Assembly: GCA_018881555.1 (NCBI GenBank)
Contig: JACAXG010000009.1
Span: forward strand, 11,679,326 to 11,743,325
Direction of reading: 5' to 3'
DNA length: 64,000 bases
Source: Amblyornis subalaris
Lineage: Eukaryota; Chordata; Aves; Passeriformes; Ptilonorhynchidae
Positions 25,442 through 38,200 of this stretch are shown piece by piece (the first letter of the stretch is position 1; each line of letters opens with the position of its first letter). The position numbers were made by a program, and so were the translations under genes. Under the pieces are notes generated by a model. That model made no database searches. It had not been told where the DNA came from and saw only the letters and a list, made by a program, of their open reading frames with translations.

Positions 25442-27730
25442 TGAAATGGAAGAAAGCAATCACTGCACTTAGGCATTGAGAACTAATATATTGTATTTTT
25501 TTTAATTCTAGCCCTAATTTGTCCTATTTTCATTCTTCATCTGTATAATCGATATTAAAATGCCACCTTACTTAGATGGAGACTTATAAAATACATTAAT
25601 TCATTGTTTGGAGCTGTCTAATATTATTTCAATGAATGTCTAAAAAAAAGTCTGAAGAAAGTGAGTCATTCTTACTGGTGAGGTCTTCAATGGGAAACTA
25701 TATATAAGACATGGACCCACACAGAGAATGATAAAGGCTAAAAAAAGAAATATCAGCTGCCTTATTTTCTAAGTACCATCCATCCTCCTGTACTGAATTC
25801 TTGGATTATTCAGAAATATAATTATGCTGGGTGTTTGATGCCATGTGGAATATGTAACCCAGGGTGAAGAGTGGTTAGCCGGTGTTGAACAATCTGCTTT
25901 CTGGTATTTTGTAGCTTCGTGACTTTGCAACATTCCTATAATGTGTAGTGGGGATTAGCAACTCCTATTTTTTCTGTTTTATTCATTGCAGTACCTTTTC
26001 CTTTTAAGAAGGTGTTCTGAAACCGAGAAATTATATCAAGTGGAGTTACAGTCTCCCACAATCTTGTCTCACTAGATCAGGAGCATACGGTCTTGTTGAG
26101 CAATTTATTGTTAGCACTGGTCTGTTTGCACCAAATATTGGAGACAGAAGGGACAGGGGAAACTCACAAGTGTTCACCAGGACTGTTAGGAGCAGTTTTT
26201 TTATTGCAAAGTTAAATTAGAAAAAGTTAGCTCACGGAGAAATGTGTAAAGCATCAGTAAAAGACTTCCCTTGAATTAGGATAGGGGGATGCCTCAAAGA
26301 ATCCCTAAATGCTAGTTGTCGAATGCAGTATCCTTATATAGAAAGGGATTGGAGGAACACTCATCACAATAGCATAAGGAAGAAGGGTGCCAGACAAAGT
26401 GGACTGGCTTGCATGAAGGTTTCCTTGTGACTGGGGGAAATGAACTACTAGCGTGCCGGATTAGTGGACTTTGACAGTAGATATTCCAACATGTTGAAAA
26501 TCAGCTGTGTAACAACTTTGCAGAATCCTTCCATAGTGTTTTGCAACTGAATTAGTCTGTGTACAGTTAATACTACCTTAAGAGTATATCAAACTGTCTT
26601 CTCATTAGTTTCGAACATCTTAGTTCAGATTTTGAAGAAAATGCAGTACGTCGTGAGAAGAATAATCAGCCCCTCAAACAGACAAAACAAGTTTACCTTT
26701 ATATAGAAGACTCTTGAAGACAAATACTGTTTGCTAGGCAGGACGGATAGTTCAGAGGGCTATATCAAGGTGCTAGGACTGTGTGTATAAGATCAGTATG
26801 TGACTTTAAGTTTCACAGCCAGTACTTGCTTTGGCTGAACACAAGTTACATAGTTCATTTCTCTGAACAAGCTTCTTCAAATGAATGGATTTTTTTTTTT
26901 CTTTGTATTCACTGGTAATTAAAGTTATGCCTGCCATTATATATGCAAGTAATTTATGGATAGGTGTAAAAATGACATTTTGTGTGAGTATTTGTAACTT
27001 CTAACTACTCAGGTATAGGTAGAAAACAGAACTGCGGTAGTCTAATTACTGCTTTTGTGTTGTATGTGAGGTAAACAATACAAGAACATTTATAAAAGAG
27101 TGAAAAGGTATAAATAAAACAGAGGATGTGAACAGAAAGAAACCTCACAGTATTAGAACTACTTCTTAATACAATATATGGACTGGGAATAAGTTGCACA
27201 TGGAGAAGAAACAGATATGAAGAGAAAAAGGGAACAGAAAGTAGACAGTTTACTATCTGGCTTACACAACCAGAATTCTGATTTTGAATTTGTTTATTTT
27301 TTGGATGTGCTTGTTTATTTTTACGTTTTGGAATTATAAATGTTATTGTTCAATGGCAAGATACCTAAAATTTCTGGGAAAACTATTTTGATGCCTGTAG
27401 TAGTTAATACTTTATATGAGATCCAGTCAATAGCTACAAAGGGGTAGCCATCTTTTTTTATAGATTCTGGATGACAGTTGCTGCATTATTCATTACATAG
27501 ATAGACCATGCTACATGAAATGGCACTGTTTAATATTAAAAATATGTTGTCAAGAATTGAAAAAGAAATACTAAGAAATCTAGTGAATCACTTCAAAGTG
27601 CACTTCTTACCTGTCAGTGGCTACCGAGTTGTTTTCCAAAATGGAGCCTTTAACTTTTAGATAAAGATAACTTTTAGCATAAATGGAATGTGTTTCTCTC
27701 ATTCTTTGGGCTCATTCATGAAGTTGAAAG

Positions 27731-27838
27731 GAATTTTGAGCAACACTAATATTGTCCCTGCCCGTGACAGGAACTAGATGATCTTTGAAGATTCCTTTGG
27801 ACCCAAACCAGTCTGTGATTATGGCTCTGTAGAATCAT
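27731..27838 (+). mobile_element. CR1 LINE 3'-end fragment (sense)
   Basis: About 105 bases match the terminal part of avian CR1: the stretch reading roughly GTCCCTGCCCGTGACAGG, then GGAACTAGATGATCTTTGAAG, then a degraded ACCCAAACCA...TCTGTGATTATGGCTCT tail. It is severely 5'-truncated and diverged. It meets another CR1 in opposite orientation at about 27831, so the two copies lie tail to tail. The exact left edge is uncertain by about 10-20 bases. Confidence 0.75.
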
Positions 27839-28400
27839 AGAATCATTTAGTTTGGAAAAGAGTCTTAAGATCATCAGCTCTAACCATTACCCCAGCACTG
27901 CCAAGTCCACTGCTAAATGATGTTTCTAAGTGCCACATTCACATGTCTTCTAAATACTGCCAGGGATCGTGATTCAACCACTTCCTTAGGAAGCTTGTTC
28001 CAATGCTTGACCACCCTTTCGGTGAAGCAATTTTTCCTCATATACAATCTAAACCTCCCCTTGTACAACTTGAGGCCATTTCCTCTTGTCCTGTTACTTG
28101 TAATTTAGGACAAGAGACTGACTCCTACCTGTCTACAGCCTCTTTTCAGGTAGATGTAGAGAGGAATAAGGTCCCCTCAGAGCCTCCTTTTATCCGGGCT
28201 AAACAACGCCAGCTCCCTCAGCTGCTCCTCATCAGACTTGTGCTCCAGACCTTTCACCAGCTCTGTTGTCCTTCTCTGGACATGCTCCAGCACTTCAATG
28301 TCTTTCTTTTAGTGAAGAGCCTAAAACAGAACAGAGATTTCAAGGTATGGCCTCACCAGTGCCAAGTACAGGGGGATGACTCTAAGTATCCTTTCTTCCA
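27831..28400 (-). mobile_element. CR1 LINE 3'-end copy (antisense)
   Basis: The + strand opens with AGAATCATAGAATCATTTAG, the reverse complement of the CR1 octamer tail. Typical CR1 3' UTR words follow, such as TTCCAATGCTTGACCACCCT (with its GTGAAGCAATTTTTCCTC continuation), the TCCTCTTGTCCTGTTACTTG region, CTCCTCATCAGACTTGTGCTC and AGTACAGGGGGATGACTC near the right end. The element is 5'-truncated at about 28400 and has small indels. An open frame of 146 codons at 28003-28443 is antisense to CR1 and not a gene. Confidence 0.9.
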
Positions 28401-31317
28401 TGATCTCTGCAAGTTTGGGCCTGCCATCATAACACAGTTTTGAAGGGATTACTTTTATTTTTATATTTGTGGAATATATCTTCCCAAAGTTAACTTGTAA
28501 GGATAGTCCAGGGTTTCTGTCATCTCTGCCACACATTAAAAAAAAAAAAAAAAAAAAACCACTTTGCAGTGCAGGCATGTTTTGCTGCAGTGTAGAAAAG
28601 GCATGGTAAATCAGTTTCCTCCAAATGCTAAAGAGCTGCTGAATCTCATGTATCCATTCAAATTTAGGGTAGATTTTAATTTAGGAAAATCAGGTCCTCT
28701 GCCTGCTATATATCCATCACTCAGTCTCTGGTGTAGCTGAATGCCCAATGTGCTTAACTTTAAATTAGCCCAAAGACAAGAATGAAAAAAAAAAATATGT
28801 AAGATAAATTATTGATATATTTTCCTTTTGTGGGCAGTTTTGGCCACTAGCAGAAACACTGAACCAATGCATTGGGGAGACCTTTGATCCCACCAGGTAT
28901 GGTCATACTGATGACGCTGAACTGCAGCCTCAGGTCAGGTTCCCTACAATGTTTCTGAGGAGCAGGGTCTGCTTGGTGCTGAACATAGGCTTTATGGTGC
29001 AAACCAGTCATTCCTGAAGTCACTGCATGGGAAGTGAAACACACCCTAAGGTGATGCAGGAGTCCATGCATGATGTGCAGGGTGACCAGTGGAATGGTGA
29101 TCAATCCTCCTTTATGGAAATATTGACATGCATCTCCCAAATGGTTACTGTAGAACAATAGCACTGTGTAGTGACATAAAGCGCATGGGATCGCATCACA
29201 GCGATCCGCTGGTTGCCGTGGTGACAGGAGTGGGCCCGCAAAGCCAGCCTCCTGGCTGCTGAGTTGGAAGGGATAAGAAAAACACAGCCCACTTCCCATG
29301 TGAAATGAATTACAAGAACAAGCGAAGGAAAAAAAGAAAAATGTCAACCCTTAATCAAATGTTCTCTTATTTTTAGAAAGGGTTTGAAGAAAATGGAGAC
29401 CATCTCTGCTTACCTCTTGGGCCTCAGGGATTTGGTTAGTAATATCTCTGTACATACTGTGGAAATAAATCACAGTGTTTGTATAAGAAAAATCACATGT
29501 AAAAGATATCTGTGTGCAGTGGGAGATGACAAAACCTTATTCAATTCTGCTATCGTTTGTGCTTGCCTTAGCAAACAAAATCTGTAAGAATATGTTGAAA
29601 TGGTTCTCAATATAACAACTATATTTGGCAGGCAAACTAAATACACTAATTTTTAGCTAGAGAAAGTGTATTCCAGTTTCTTATTAGCTTACGATGTCTC
29701 TTACCCTTGCTGCATGGCTACATATCAAAAGCAACATGATGGCCTGTTAAATACATTTAAATACAAAAGATCAGTGGTGCATAGAAAACATCATTCATTT
29801 TCCAGTATTTCTTATGTTTGGGAGCTGTTTCATATTTTATTATATTTTGTAATATTAAACAAACCAGCAGTTGCAGTCAACCTAACAACCTCCAGTAATG
29901 AGCAGCCAGGTTCTGAAAATGGTTTGGGCACCTGAAAGTTAGGCACTGCCTTCATTTTGCAGCACACAGGGTGGACTAAAAAAACCAGCCAGGTGAGGTC
30001 TCCAAGACCATAATAAAAACACAGTGAGTTGCAGCGATTGGCAAGCATCATGATATTTGACTGTAGATTTCCTGTTTCTGGGAGCAGGATCTCTACAATT
30101 TAATTAGGTAAACAAGATCCTGCATAGCTTAATAGAAGGAGAAAGGCAATTAGAAAACGGGTTTGCAATACTAAGCAGAGGAAGCCAGTGAGATGCTCCA
30201 AAGCAGGAGTTACATCTGAAAGTTTTGCCTTCCTTTGCATCCCTGCATTAGACATCATTTGGAGGCTGGATTTCCTGTCTTGCTCCCTGGATCTTGACAT
30301 GCAAGTTGTCTCTTTGGATAAGGACATCAGGTTCATTGCTTTCTTTCAAATTACAACAGAAGCATGAGCCTGTAGCTTAGAAGTTAGGATACTTGGTTGA
30401 AAGAAATAGAAAGTCATGAATTTTTAGCTTTTTTTCTGCTTTTTTTTTTGGCAGTCACTGGATATAAACTAGAAACATTTCTAGCAACAGCACAAGAAGA
30501 TTGATTTACCAGAGTCAGCTGTCACTTGGTAAAGGATAATATTCCTTTCTGGGTTACTGACTAAACCTCACACCAATTTAGTTTCAGCAGGACCAATGAA
30601 CAATTCCTCCGCAAGCCCAGAGTGCCCTTTCCTACCAGTTGTTGCATAGTTTGCTCTCTTTTTAGGAAATGCGAGTATGAGAAAGACAGGTGAATCTGAT
30701 CTCCCACCTTCTGCATGAATCCTCTAACAGGTGGGCTGTGCTATGAGAAAGAAAGGTAAAGCCATTGTTCCTCCTTTTGACACATTTTAAGAAAGAGCAG
30801 CAGCCAATTCATGTCGTGCTCATGTGTTTCTGCCTTGGGCATGCTCTGAGACTTCCTACCAGATCAAGCTCTCATGGCATCTCAGAGGAGGGCCTGCTTT
30901 CTAGACTCCCACAAAGGACTGACATCGTTTCCTAGCTGCTCTGTCTGCCCAGAACAGAAAGCTTGAACACCAGGCCGCCCAAAGTTAAAACCACCAGTGT
31001 GAACAGCGTTCAGTTGCAGGCAGGAGGTGAACAAGTGCTTGAAGATGCCAGTCATAACTTTAGGGCGTAAGTGTGTGAAAGATTACGTATTTTCTTGGGC
31101 ACGTTTTTCTTCCTATTTTACATGCCCTTTCTGGGAATAACCTATTTTTAAGACATGGATCCTGCCCCGAATTTTAGAATCTTTGACTCTGCATTTTGTG
31201 CTCTCTGGGGTGATTTGAGTGGCTCACATTTTAAAAAACATGACTAGGGTTGACAAAAATGTGGGGAAGGAAGTACTTCTGTGGGACACTCTGAGAGGTG
31301 AACTGAGTTTTTGCATT
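28401..31317 (+). other. ANKS1B: ANKS1B intron 1 between CR1 copies
   Basis: No exon is recognised. It contains a 21-base A run at 28538-28558 and a locally GC- and CpG-richer patch near 28840-29340. That patch carries a 166-codon minus-strand open frame (28847-29347) of unknown origin. The remainder is ordinary AT-rich intron. Confidence 0.7.
28538..28558 (+). repeat. A21 homopolymer run
   Basis: Twenty-one consecutive A bases occur downstream of a non-CR1 sequence. It may be a simple repeat or the remnant tail of a small retrocopy. No matching retrocopied gene could be identified upstream. Confidence 0.8.
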
Positions 31318-32252
31318 TCATAGAATCATAGAATTATAGAATTATAAAATAGGTTGGGTTGGAAGGGGCCTTAAAGATCACATAGTTCTTCTCCAGGCTG
31401 AACAACCCTAACTCTCTCAGCCTGCCTTAACAGAAGAGGTGTTCCAGCCCTGTGATCATATTCATGACCTTCTTCTGGACTAGAGGTCCATGTCCTTCTT
31501 ATGTTGAGGGCTCCGGAGCTGGAAGCAGCACTTCAGGTGGGGTCTCATGACAGCAAAGTAGAGGGGCAGAATCACCTCCCTTGACCTGCTGGCCACACTT
31601 CTTTTGATGCAGCCCAGGATATGGTCAGCTTTCTGGGATGTGAGTGCAGTTTGCCAGGTCATGTCAACCAAGTCTTTCTCCTCAGGGCTGCTCTCAATCC
31701 ATTCTCTGCCCAGACTGTATTTATGCTTGGGATTTCCCTGACCCACGTTCAGGACCTTGCCGTTGGCCATGTTGAACGTCATGAGGTTCACATGAGCCCA
31801 CCTCTCAAGCCTGTCAAAGTCCCTCTGGATGGCATCCCTTTCCTCCGTGTTGACTGTGTTGTCAACAAACTTGCTGAGGGTGCACTCAATCCTACTGTCC
31901 ATGGTGCTGACAAAGATGCTGAGCAGTGCCAGTCCCAGCATCAACCCTCGAGGCTGCCACTCATCACTGCTCTCCACTTGGACATTGAGCCGTTGACCAT
32001 GACCCTCTCGATGCAAACATCCAGCCAGTTCTTTACCCACCAAGTGGTCCATCTGTCAAGACCCTGTCTCTCTGGTTTAGAGATGAGGATGATGTGTGGG
32101 ACAGTGTCAAATGCTTTGCACAATACAGGTAGAGAACATCAGTTGTCCCTCCCTTATCCACCAGTGCTGTAACCACATTGCAGAAGGCTGCCGAATTTGT
32201 CAGGCACGATTTGCTCTTAGTGAAGCCACCTTGGCTGGCAGCAATCACCACC
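31318..32252 (-). mobile_element. CR1 LINE, 5'-truncated and internally deleted, with reverse-transcriptase remnant
   Basis: The copy starts on the + strand with the octamer tail repeated as ATAGAATC, ATAGAATT, ATAGAATT and ATAAAATA, then the AGGTTGGGTTGGAAGGGGCC segment, and runs leftward on the minus strand into ORF2. Minus-strand frames encode degraded CR1 reverse-transcriptase C-terminal sequence: a KAFDTVPH block near 32120, IECTLSKF at about 31870, and HKKDMDL near 31483. The frame is broken at least twice (three overlapping frames: 32251-32033, 32123-31941 and 32052-31480). The conserved catalytic Asp pair block reads FVDN instead of the usual F/YADD. About 300 bases of 3' UTR appear missing near 31388-31392. 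The element is inactive. Confidence 0.93.
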
Positions 32253-35200
32253 TTATTTTATTACAAAAGTTACTGTGTTATTTTATTATCACCTCCTCAT
32301 TTGTTACAAGACCACCAGTCTTAAGCTGGTTAAAACTCCATGTTACATGCAGAGTAGGTATCCAGCATTTTTGTTTTGTCTGAAAATATCATCTTTGCCC
32401 CTTCCTGCACTCAGCAGCCTTACACAGTTATTGGAAAAAGGAATATTTTTCCGAGAATTTAGAAGTCTGTTAATTAGCTCACAGTAATATTGATTTTTAA
32501 AGTGGGTCCTTTGAGAAATTTAGCATCTAAGCTAAATAGCATTTATAGCAAGGAATCTGAATAATGGTACAATATAGACTCTCTGGAATTTTCATTACCC
32601 AAATGAAGTGAAATTATCTTCACAATATACATTCCAGACATTAAGATGTAATTTAGGTAAGTATTAATAATTATATTATTGAATTGTTATGACTAAATAG
32701 GTAGACAGAGTTGGGTCCACAGAGTAAGTAATTAAGTGGGCCAAGTGCGACATCAGAGGTAATTTTTTCAATTGCCACCTTAGCTGTGCAGCTAATTTGC
32801 GTGTGACAATTGTGATGGTTGTAATGAATCAGTTGTACAAGGAGGAGGGTTAAAAATAGCAGAAATTCTTCCTACAAGGATCCTTGTCCCAGCTATCAGT
32901 ATTGTTTAATTACCACTATACTTTAATTAACTATTCCTGTTGTGTGAAAGGTCTGTGACTGTATGATCATTTGAATGTCAATATTTGAAAAGCTTTTGAT
33001 GGCACTGGTTGCTTCAGGTTCATTTCTGGAAGAGCTGAATGTGAACCAGAGAGAGATCTTTAAAGCTCAAGTCATATGGACCTCGGGTCTGTTGGGACTC
33101 TTTTTTAAACTGGCCCTGCTTACATCACCACTTTTTATGCAGGTTGCGAATTTGTACACGGAAATGCTATCACTCCACACTTATCTATGAGTGATATGGC
33201 CTTTATTTTAGTTAACATTTCAGTAGTAGTTTATTATTACTTCCTGACAGAATGACAGTAACATGGAAAACTTTCTTACAGTTTTCTCTGGTTTTGTGGG
33301 TTTTTTAATTGCTAAGAAAGTCATAAATGTAAAGACTGACAATAGAGCAAGGTGGGGATTGAAATGAGTACCAGTAGTTTTACAGCAAATTAATTTTGGA
33401 AGAATGTTATCAAATTATTATTTTGCAACATGCCTGGTCCTTTCTTCCTAGCTTATTTCATAATTAATCTTTTTCTTCCAAGACAAAATTCCATGCTTTT
33501 GCAGGAGATTTTTCTAACATGATCTTGTTAGGTTTGTAGATGAAATAATTTCTGCAGTATCTTCAGAAATCTGATAAATCTTTCTGACCTGAAAGTACAA
33601 GTTAGGCATGTAACCCGATAATCATTCTTACAGATCTTGTTTTCATGTTAACAGTGGCAATACTAGTGAGAGGCAACCTTTTCATTTATAATGAAGCTTG
33701 CTAAATTCTGGTCGTTTGCCAGTTCTTGTTTGGAAATTAAACATGTGACACATTGCCTGAAATTTTTGCATAAGAAGCAATGCTCATTACTGAAAGCTAC
33801 ATTTCTCTAGTCATTTCTTGGAAGTCTCTAAGAAATAAACTCTTTTACCTTTTGGAAAAACTATGTTGTGTTGAAAAAAACCTTTTAGCATATGATTTAC
33901 ATTATGAAAAAGAAAAGTCATGGTTATTCAGTGTGTCCTTAACCACATTGTGAGATGTCTCTAATTTGTTCCCAGCCAGAGGACAGTTTAGATGTCAACT
34001 ATTTCAAGAGGATACAGTTTGGAAGGATATTAGGGTTAAGTGGGTGAGAAACAAAGCAGCTCAGACTGAGGAGGCTGGTTTAAGTGAGCTTTTGGGGCTG
34101 TGCTTCATAACAGCCTTTGCTCCCATTGGTACAAGATACCTGCTCCCTTCCTTCCCAGTTATGCATTTGGGATGGCAGAAGTAAGAAAGAATAGAGCTCT
34201 TTGGTGCTGTTGATCTCAGTTTTCTTTCTCTGACTTCAGTCTCCAACCATGGGTAATGGAAGAACATTCTCATCTGCTCCTGCCGTGCTCCCACTTCTCA
34301 TCTCAGTGACAGGCATGATGGTACTCTTGGATACTCCAGCAAAGTGCACAAGCCAGAAGATTTTTCTTTCTGTGACAGATCATACTTCCATCAGCCCTGT
34401 AAGCTGAAGTATGAGGCCTGTTGCCCAACTCCACTGAAATCCCCCAGCTGTAGTCCTGCAGTGCCAGGTCTCAGTCCGTCAGGGTGAGACTCAGTGCAAT
34501 ACATTTTGATACAGGCACTGGCAAGATACTTCAAACACCCACCAGACCACATACACCATCATCCTATCCCCTTCTATATCTTAGATGCCACCTGTACCAG
34601 CTCCTCAGAGTCCCTTCTGATCTCATTATATTGATGATGCAGCAGATTGCTACATGGATGGCTAGGAGAGGGCGAAGGAGAGTGTAAAGCACTCCCTATA
34701 CAGGAAATGATGCAAGCACCAGTACTGCCCCATCAGCACTGTACTTACCTCAGAAGTCGTCCTTCCCTTACCCACACCAATCCTGTTCTTTGTCAAACCA
34801 GTTTCCAGTACATCAGAAGCATAAAATGGTAGCAGAAGTTGTTGCTACCTCCAGTAGCACTTGGTATCTCAATAATGGCTGCACAGCAGATTAATTCAGC
34901 TCAGCCTGTTGAGCAGCAGCTCTTACATAGCTTTAGGCACCAGATTTACTACTTTTCCTCCTCTGCTGAGCCATATGAACACTGAAAGGACTGGTTAAGT
35001 TGGCATTGCCAGCCTATAGCCAAAAGTCCCCCAAATTTTCAATTTCTTATGTAGCAGTCTTTTTCCTTTGCAAGGCAGAACGAAAGCTTTAAATGGAAAA
35101 TCAGTTTGTTCTTTCTCTTTTTTTCAGTCAGTTTTTAGTCCATGTACACGAAGATATGCATATGCGTTTACCTCTGCAGTGAGGATTTTTTTCCATTTAA

Positions 35201-38200
35201 CCTTGTAATGAAAATCTGTGAAACCTCTTTCCAACCTTTATCAAGTTTTTAATCTATCAGCCAAGGTGAAGAAAGATGGTAAGACCAAAAATCATATGCA
35301 GATGGTTTGTTCCCCTCAGCTCATCTCTTCCAACTTCAGTGGTTGAATTTACAGAGAAGTCTGCCAGCTATTTTAAAGCTTCTGTACCATTTTACTTAGG
35401 TGACAGAACCAGATATTGGAATTTTTCATGGTAGTTCTCCAGCACAGAAAATATGCAAAGGAAGATTAAAAACATATGTACAAAAGGAGGAATGGGAAAC
35501 ATACAGTCATGCCTGCCATCCTAATATGTTCTTCTAATCACCATATTTTATTATCTTCGGGGACAAATCTTCAAAGTGCTTTTGTTCCTGCAGGAGGTAG
35601 AATTCATATGAGTGCTTAGGTCTAATCCAGAATTTTTGGGAAAAATTGTATTTAGGTGGAGAATGCCAGAGGTGATTTTTGTATTGAACAACCCGAATAA
35701 ATGCCAGTGACTTCTTTATCTCATAATGTGCATTTTGTTCTGAACTTATTTATAGGAACTATCTCAGAATTTGGCAAAATTTCTGGGTTTTTAAATTATG
35801 TTGTTTTTCATATGCCTCTAGTCTCCCACATGCAGAGTCGTTTTTCCTTCGTTCTTGAGCCCAACTGTTCTGTGAAACTACTGCCTTCTTACTCAGGAGA
35901 TTGGCTTCCTCTGTGTGCTTACAGGGAAAAAGATTATGATCCTGGGGGTTGTGCAGAACCACAAATCTAGGGGGGTGGAGGGTTTCAGAAACACTCTTTC
36001 CTAACTGGAACTTCAGAAGCAGGATCATAAGACTATTATGCATTAACAGTGCAGGAATTGAATGAGATCTGAATCTGTTCTAATATAAGCAATTTTGATA
36101 TATTCTTATGGCTTTAATTCCAAGAACTTTTCCTTCCAACTAAGTTTTCTTATAGACTTAAGAAACTACACTATCACAAAGTCTCTTGTTTTCATTACAG
36201 AAAATCATAATAAGCTCAGTAGAGATTGCTGTCCCATATTTCCTGTTAAAAGAACCTGTTTTGTATGTAAGCATATAAAAGTTAAATCTTTGGACTCAAA
36301 TTCTCTAGGTATCTACTAGGATAATTTCTTTTTGGCTAATGTTTCATCTAATGTAACTCAACTGTTTTTAAGGATGAAACAGTGTGACAAGACAGTCTTG
36401 CATTCATATTCATTTCAATTACATTTACCATGTCATCTCTGTAAAGTTAATTGAGGTTACATTTGGCCCATTTTATAATAGCTGGAAGCTAAGAAAAGGG
36501 AGAGAATTTCTTCCCTTGTATCTACTCTGCTGCAGAAGGAAGTTAGGTTTTCTTCACTCTCAGTGTAGGAGCCTATGGAAGGAGACTGGAGGAGCACAAG
36601 AGGAGTAATCAGGTAAAAGAAATAATCAGGGACTAGGATTAAGGGGGCAATGTGAGCAGATACTAGGGAGATAGGACTGTGGGGGATAGACTTACTCTTC
36701 ACAGGTATTTCTGCAAACCAAACAGCAGCTTTCTACTACTATGAGTTTATTCCTCTATGCTAAGCAATAGTGAATTATACTGAGTATCTAAATTTTCCTG
36801 GTTTGCTCTTGCGGAAAGATGAAAAGTTTTTTTAGCTCCATGGTAGGACACCATAAAATCAGTTTTACAGGGGGGATGAGTGTCTGCTGCTGTTGACACT
36901 TAATGTTGACACAGCTAAAGCTCTAAAACCTGGGCACGTTGAAAGACTAGGTTGTTACCTTATTAGACTGGGAATAAGGAGGCAACATGAATTCCAGGCT
37001 TTCCCAAGTTTTAAATATTTGCTTTTGTAACCTTGACATACTTTTTAAAGATGCATTAAGTAATATCTAAGGAAAAAACAATGGCAAAGAATAAAATAAT
37101 GATTTCTCTGCTATGCAGCAACTGTGTGCAAATATAGGATTTTTCCTGTGTCTGTTAGTTTAATTGAGTTTTAAACATTGCAATATTTGAAGCTGTATGC
37201 CAAGGTTACTGGCACCAGTAAACAGTGATGAGTACACCATGATTGTGTGTAAACATCATGCAGNAATGAAAGGTGAAATCTGAAAAACAGTGAAATGAAG
37301 TGAAAGCAATAGCTGCAAACAAAATAGTTGCATTTATTAAAATGAATGAAAATGCATACCCTTTGTTTTGGACTGGATCCTCAGTTGGCTCAGTTTCCTT
37401 AAATCCATTTATGCTNGCTGTTTCTGGCAGCTGGAGAATCTAGCTCAAAATGGATGGCTATTTTCACGAGTTTTTCCTGTAAGTTTACAGTCTCCTTTCG
37501 GTTATTTAAAAGGGAAAGGGGAAATTATTTTTTTTTTATGCGTTTACCAGGGAAATGAAGGGGGTATTAACCCCACCTCATCACTATCACTGTTTGCACA
37601 GCCTGTGCTGCATGCACCCTTACACTGAGTGATCTACTTAAACCGGCATCATTGCACAGCTTCTCCCTGTAGAGNAGGTTTCTGCCTGCCCTGTTCTGAA
37701 TGCTGCCCACAGATTCTTTCAGGGTGTGACTTGCAGACTTGCAGCCTTAAATCATACCACTTACTGTAAAATATAATTTTAAATATAATAGCTTTGCAAG
37801 GTTTCCATGATTCCCTTAAAAAGACATCCCCTAGATTTTGCAGGGTACTCTGTGGAGTAGCACTTGAGAGTCCTCAAGAATACACCNGTAAACTAATCAG
37901 TCCATCTGAAAAGAGTGGACTTAGCAGCTAAACAGAGTGAAGTGTTGCATATTCCAGTGTGATTTTTGAAAGAAATCCATGCTGCTTTGGGACAGGAGAT
38001 TTTATACCCAGAAAGAAGTAATATCCTTTATTAAGCCCTGACTCAGCAAAGTATTTAAGCATGTTCTGTTATGTGCCTTTTAGCTTTTCGCTTTGCAGCT
38101 TTTAAGATCTGTGCTAAGTCAGAAGTGACAAGCCAAATGGAAAAGTAGAGATGACGTTTTCTTGGATTTGCTGACATAAAAGCTATTTCATGATGAAATT

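Larger units (their letters stand above)
12311..27730 (+). other. ANKS1B: ANKS1B intron 1, 5' part
   Basis: The intron begins at the donor GTAAGAAAT. The stretch is AT-rich with many short chance open frames and no recognised exon or RNA gene. It contains short A-runs (near 13541 and 15666), a short GT run near 18757, CA-rich sequence near 21645-21675, a long purine tract near 24900-25000 and a pair of perfect palindromes near 25402-25441. Two abutting minus-strand open frames at 18989-19438 are not identified. Confidence 0.8.

Noticed and set aside
28003..28443. 146-codon plus-strand open frame
   Set aside because: It lies antisense across a CR1 3' UTR; the sequence is explained by the repeat.
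31621..32172. 183-codon plus-strand open frame
   Set aside because: It is antisense to the CR1 reverse-transcriptase relic, whose minus-strand translation is recognisable.
34859..34995. Glutamine-rich 36-codon plus-strand frame beginning near 34875
   Set aside because: It looks protein-like but is too short, has no splice sites or family match, and could be chance.
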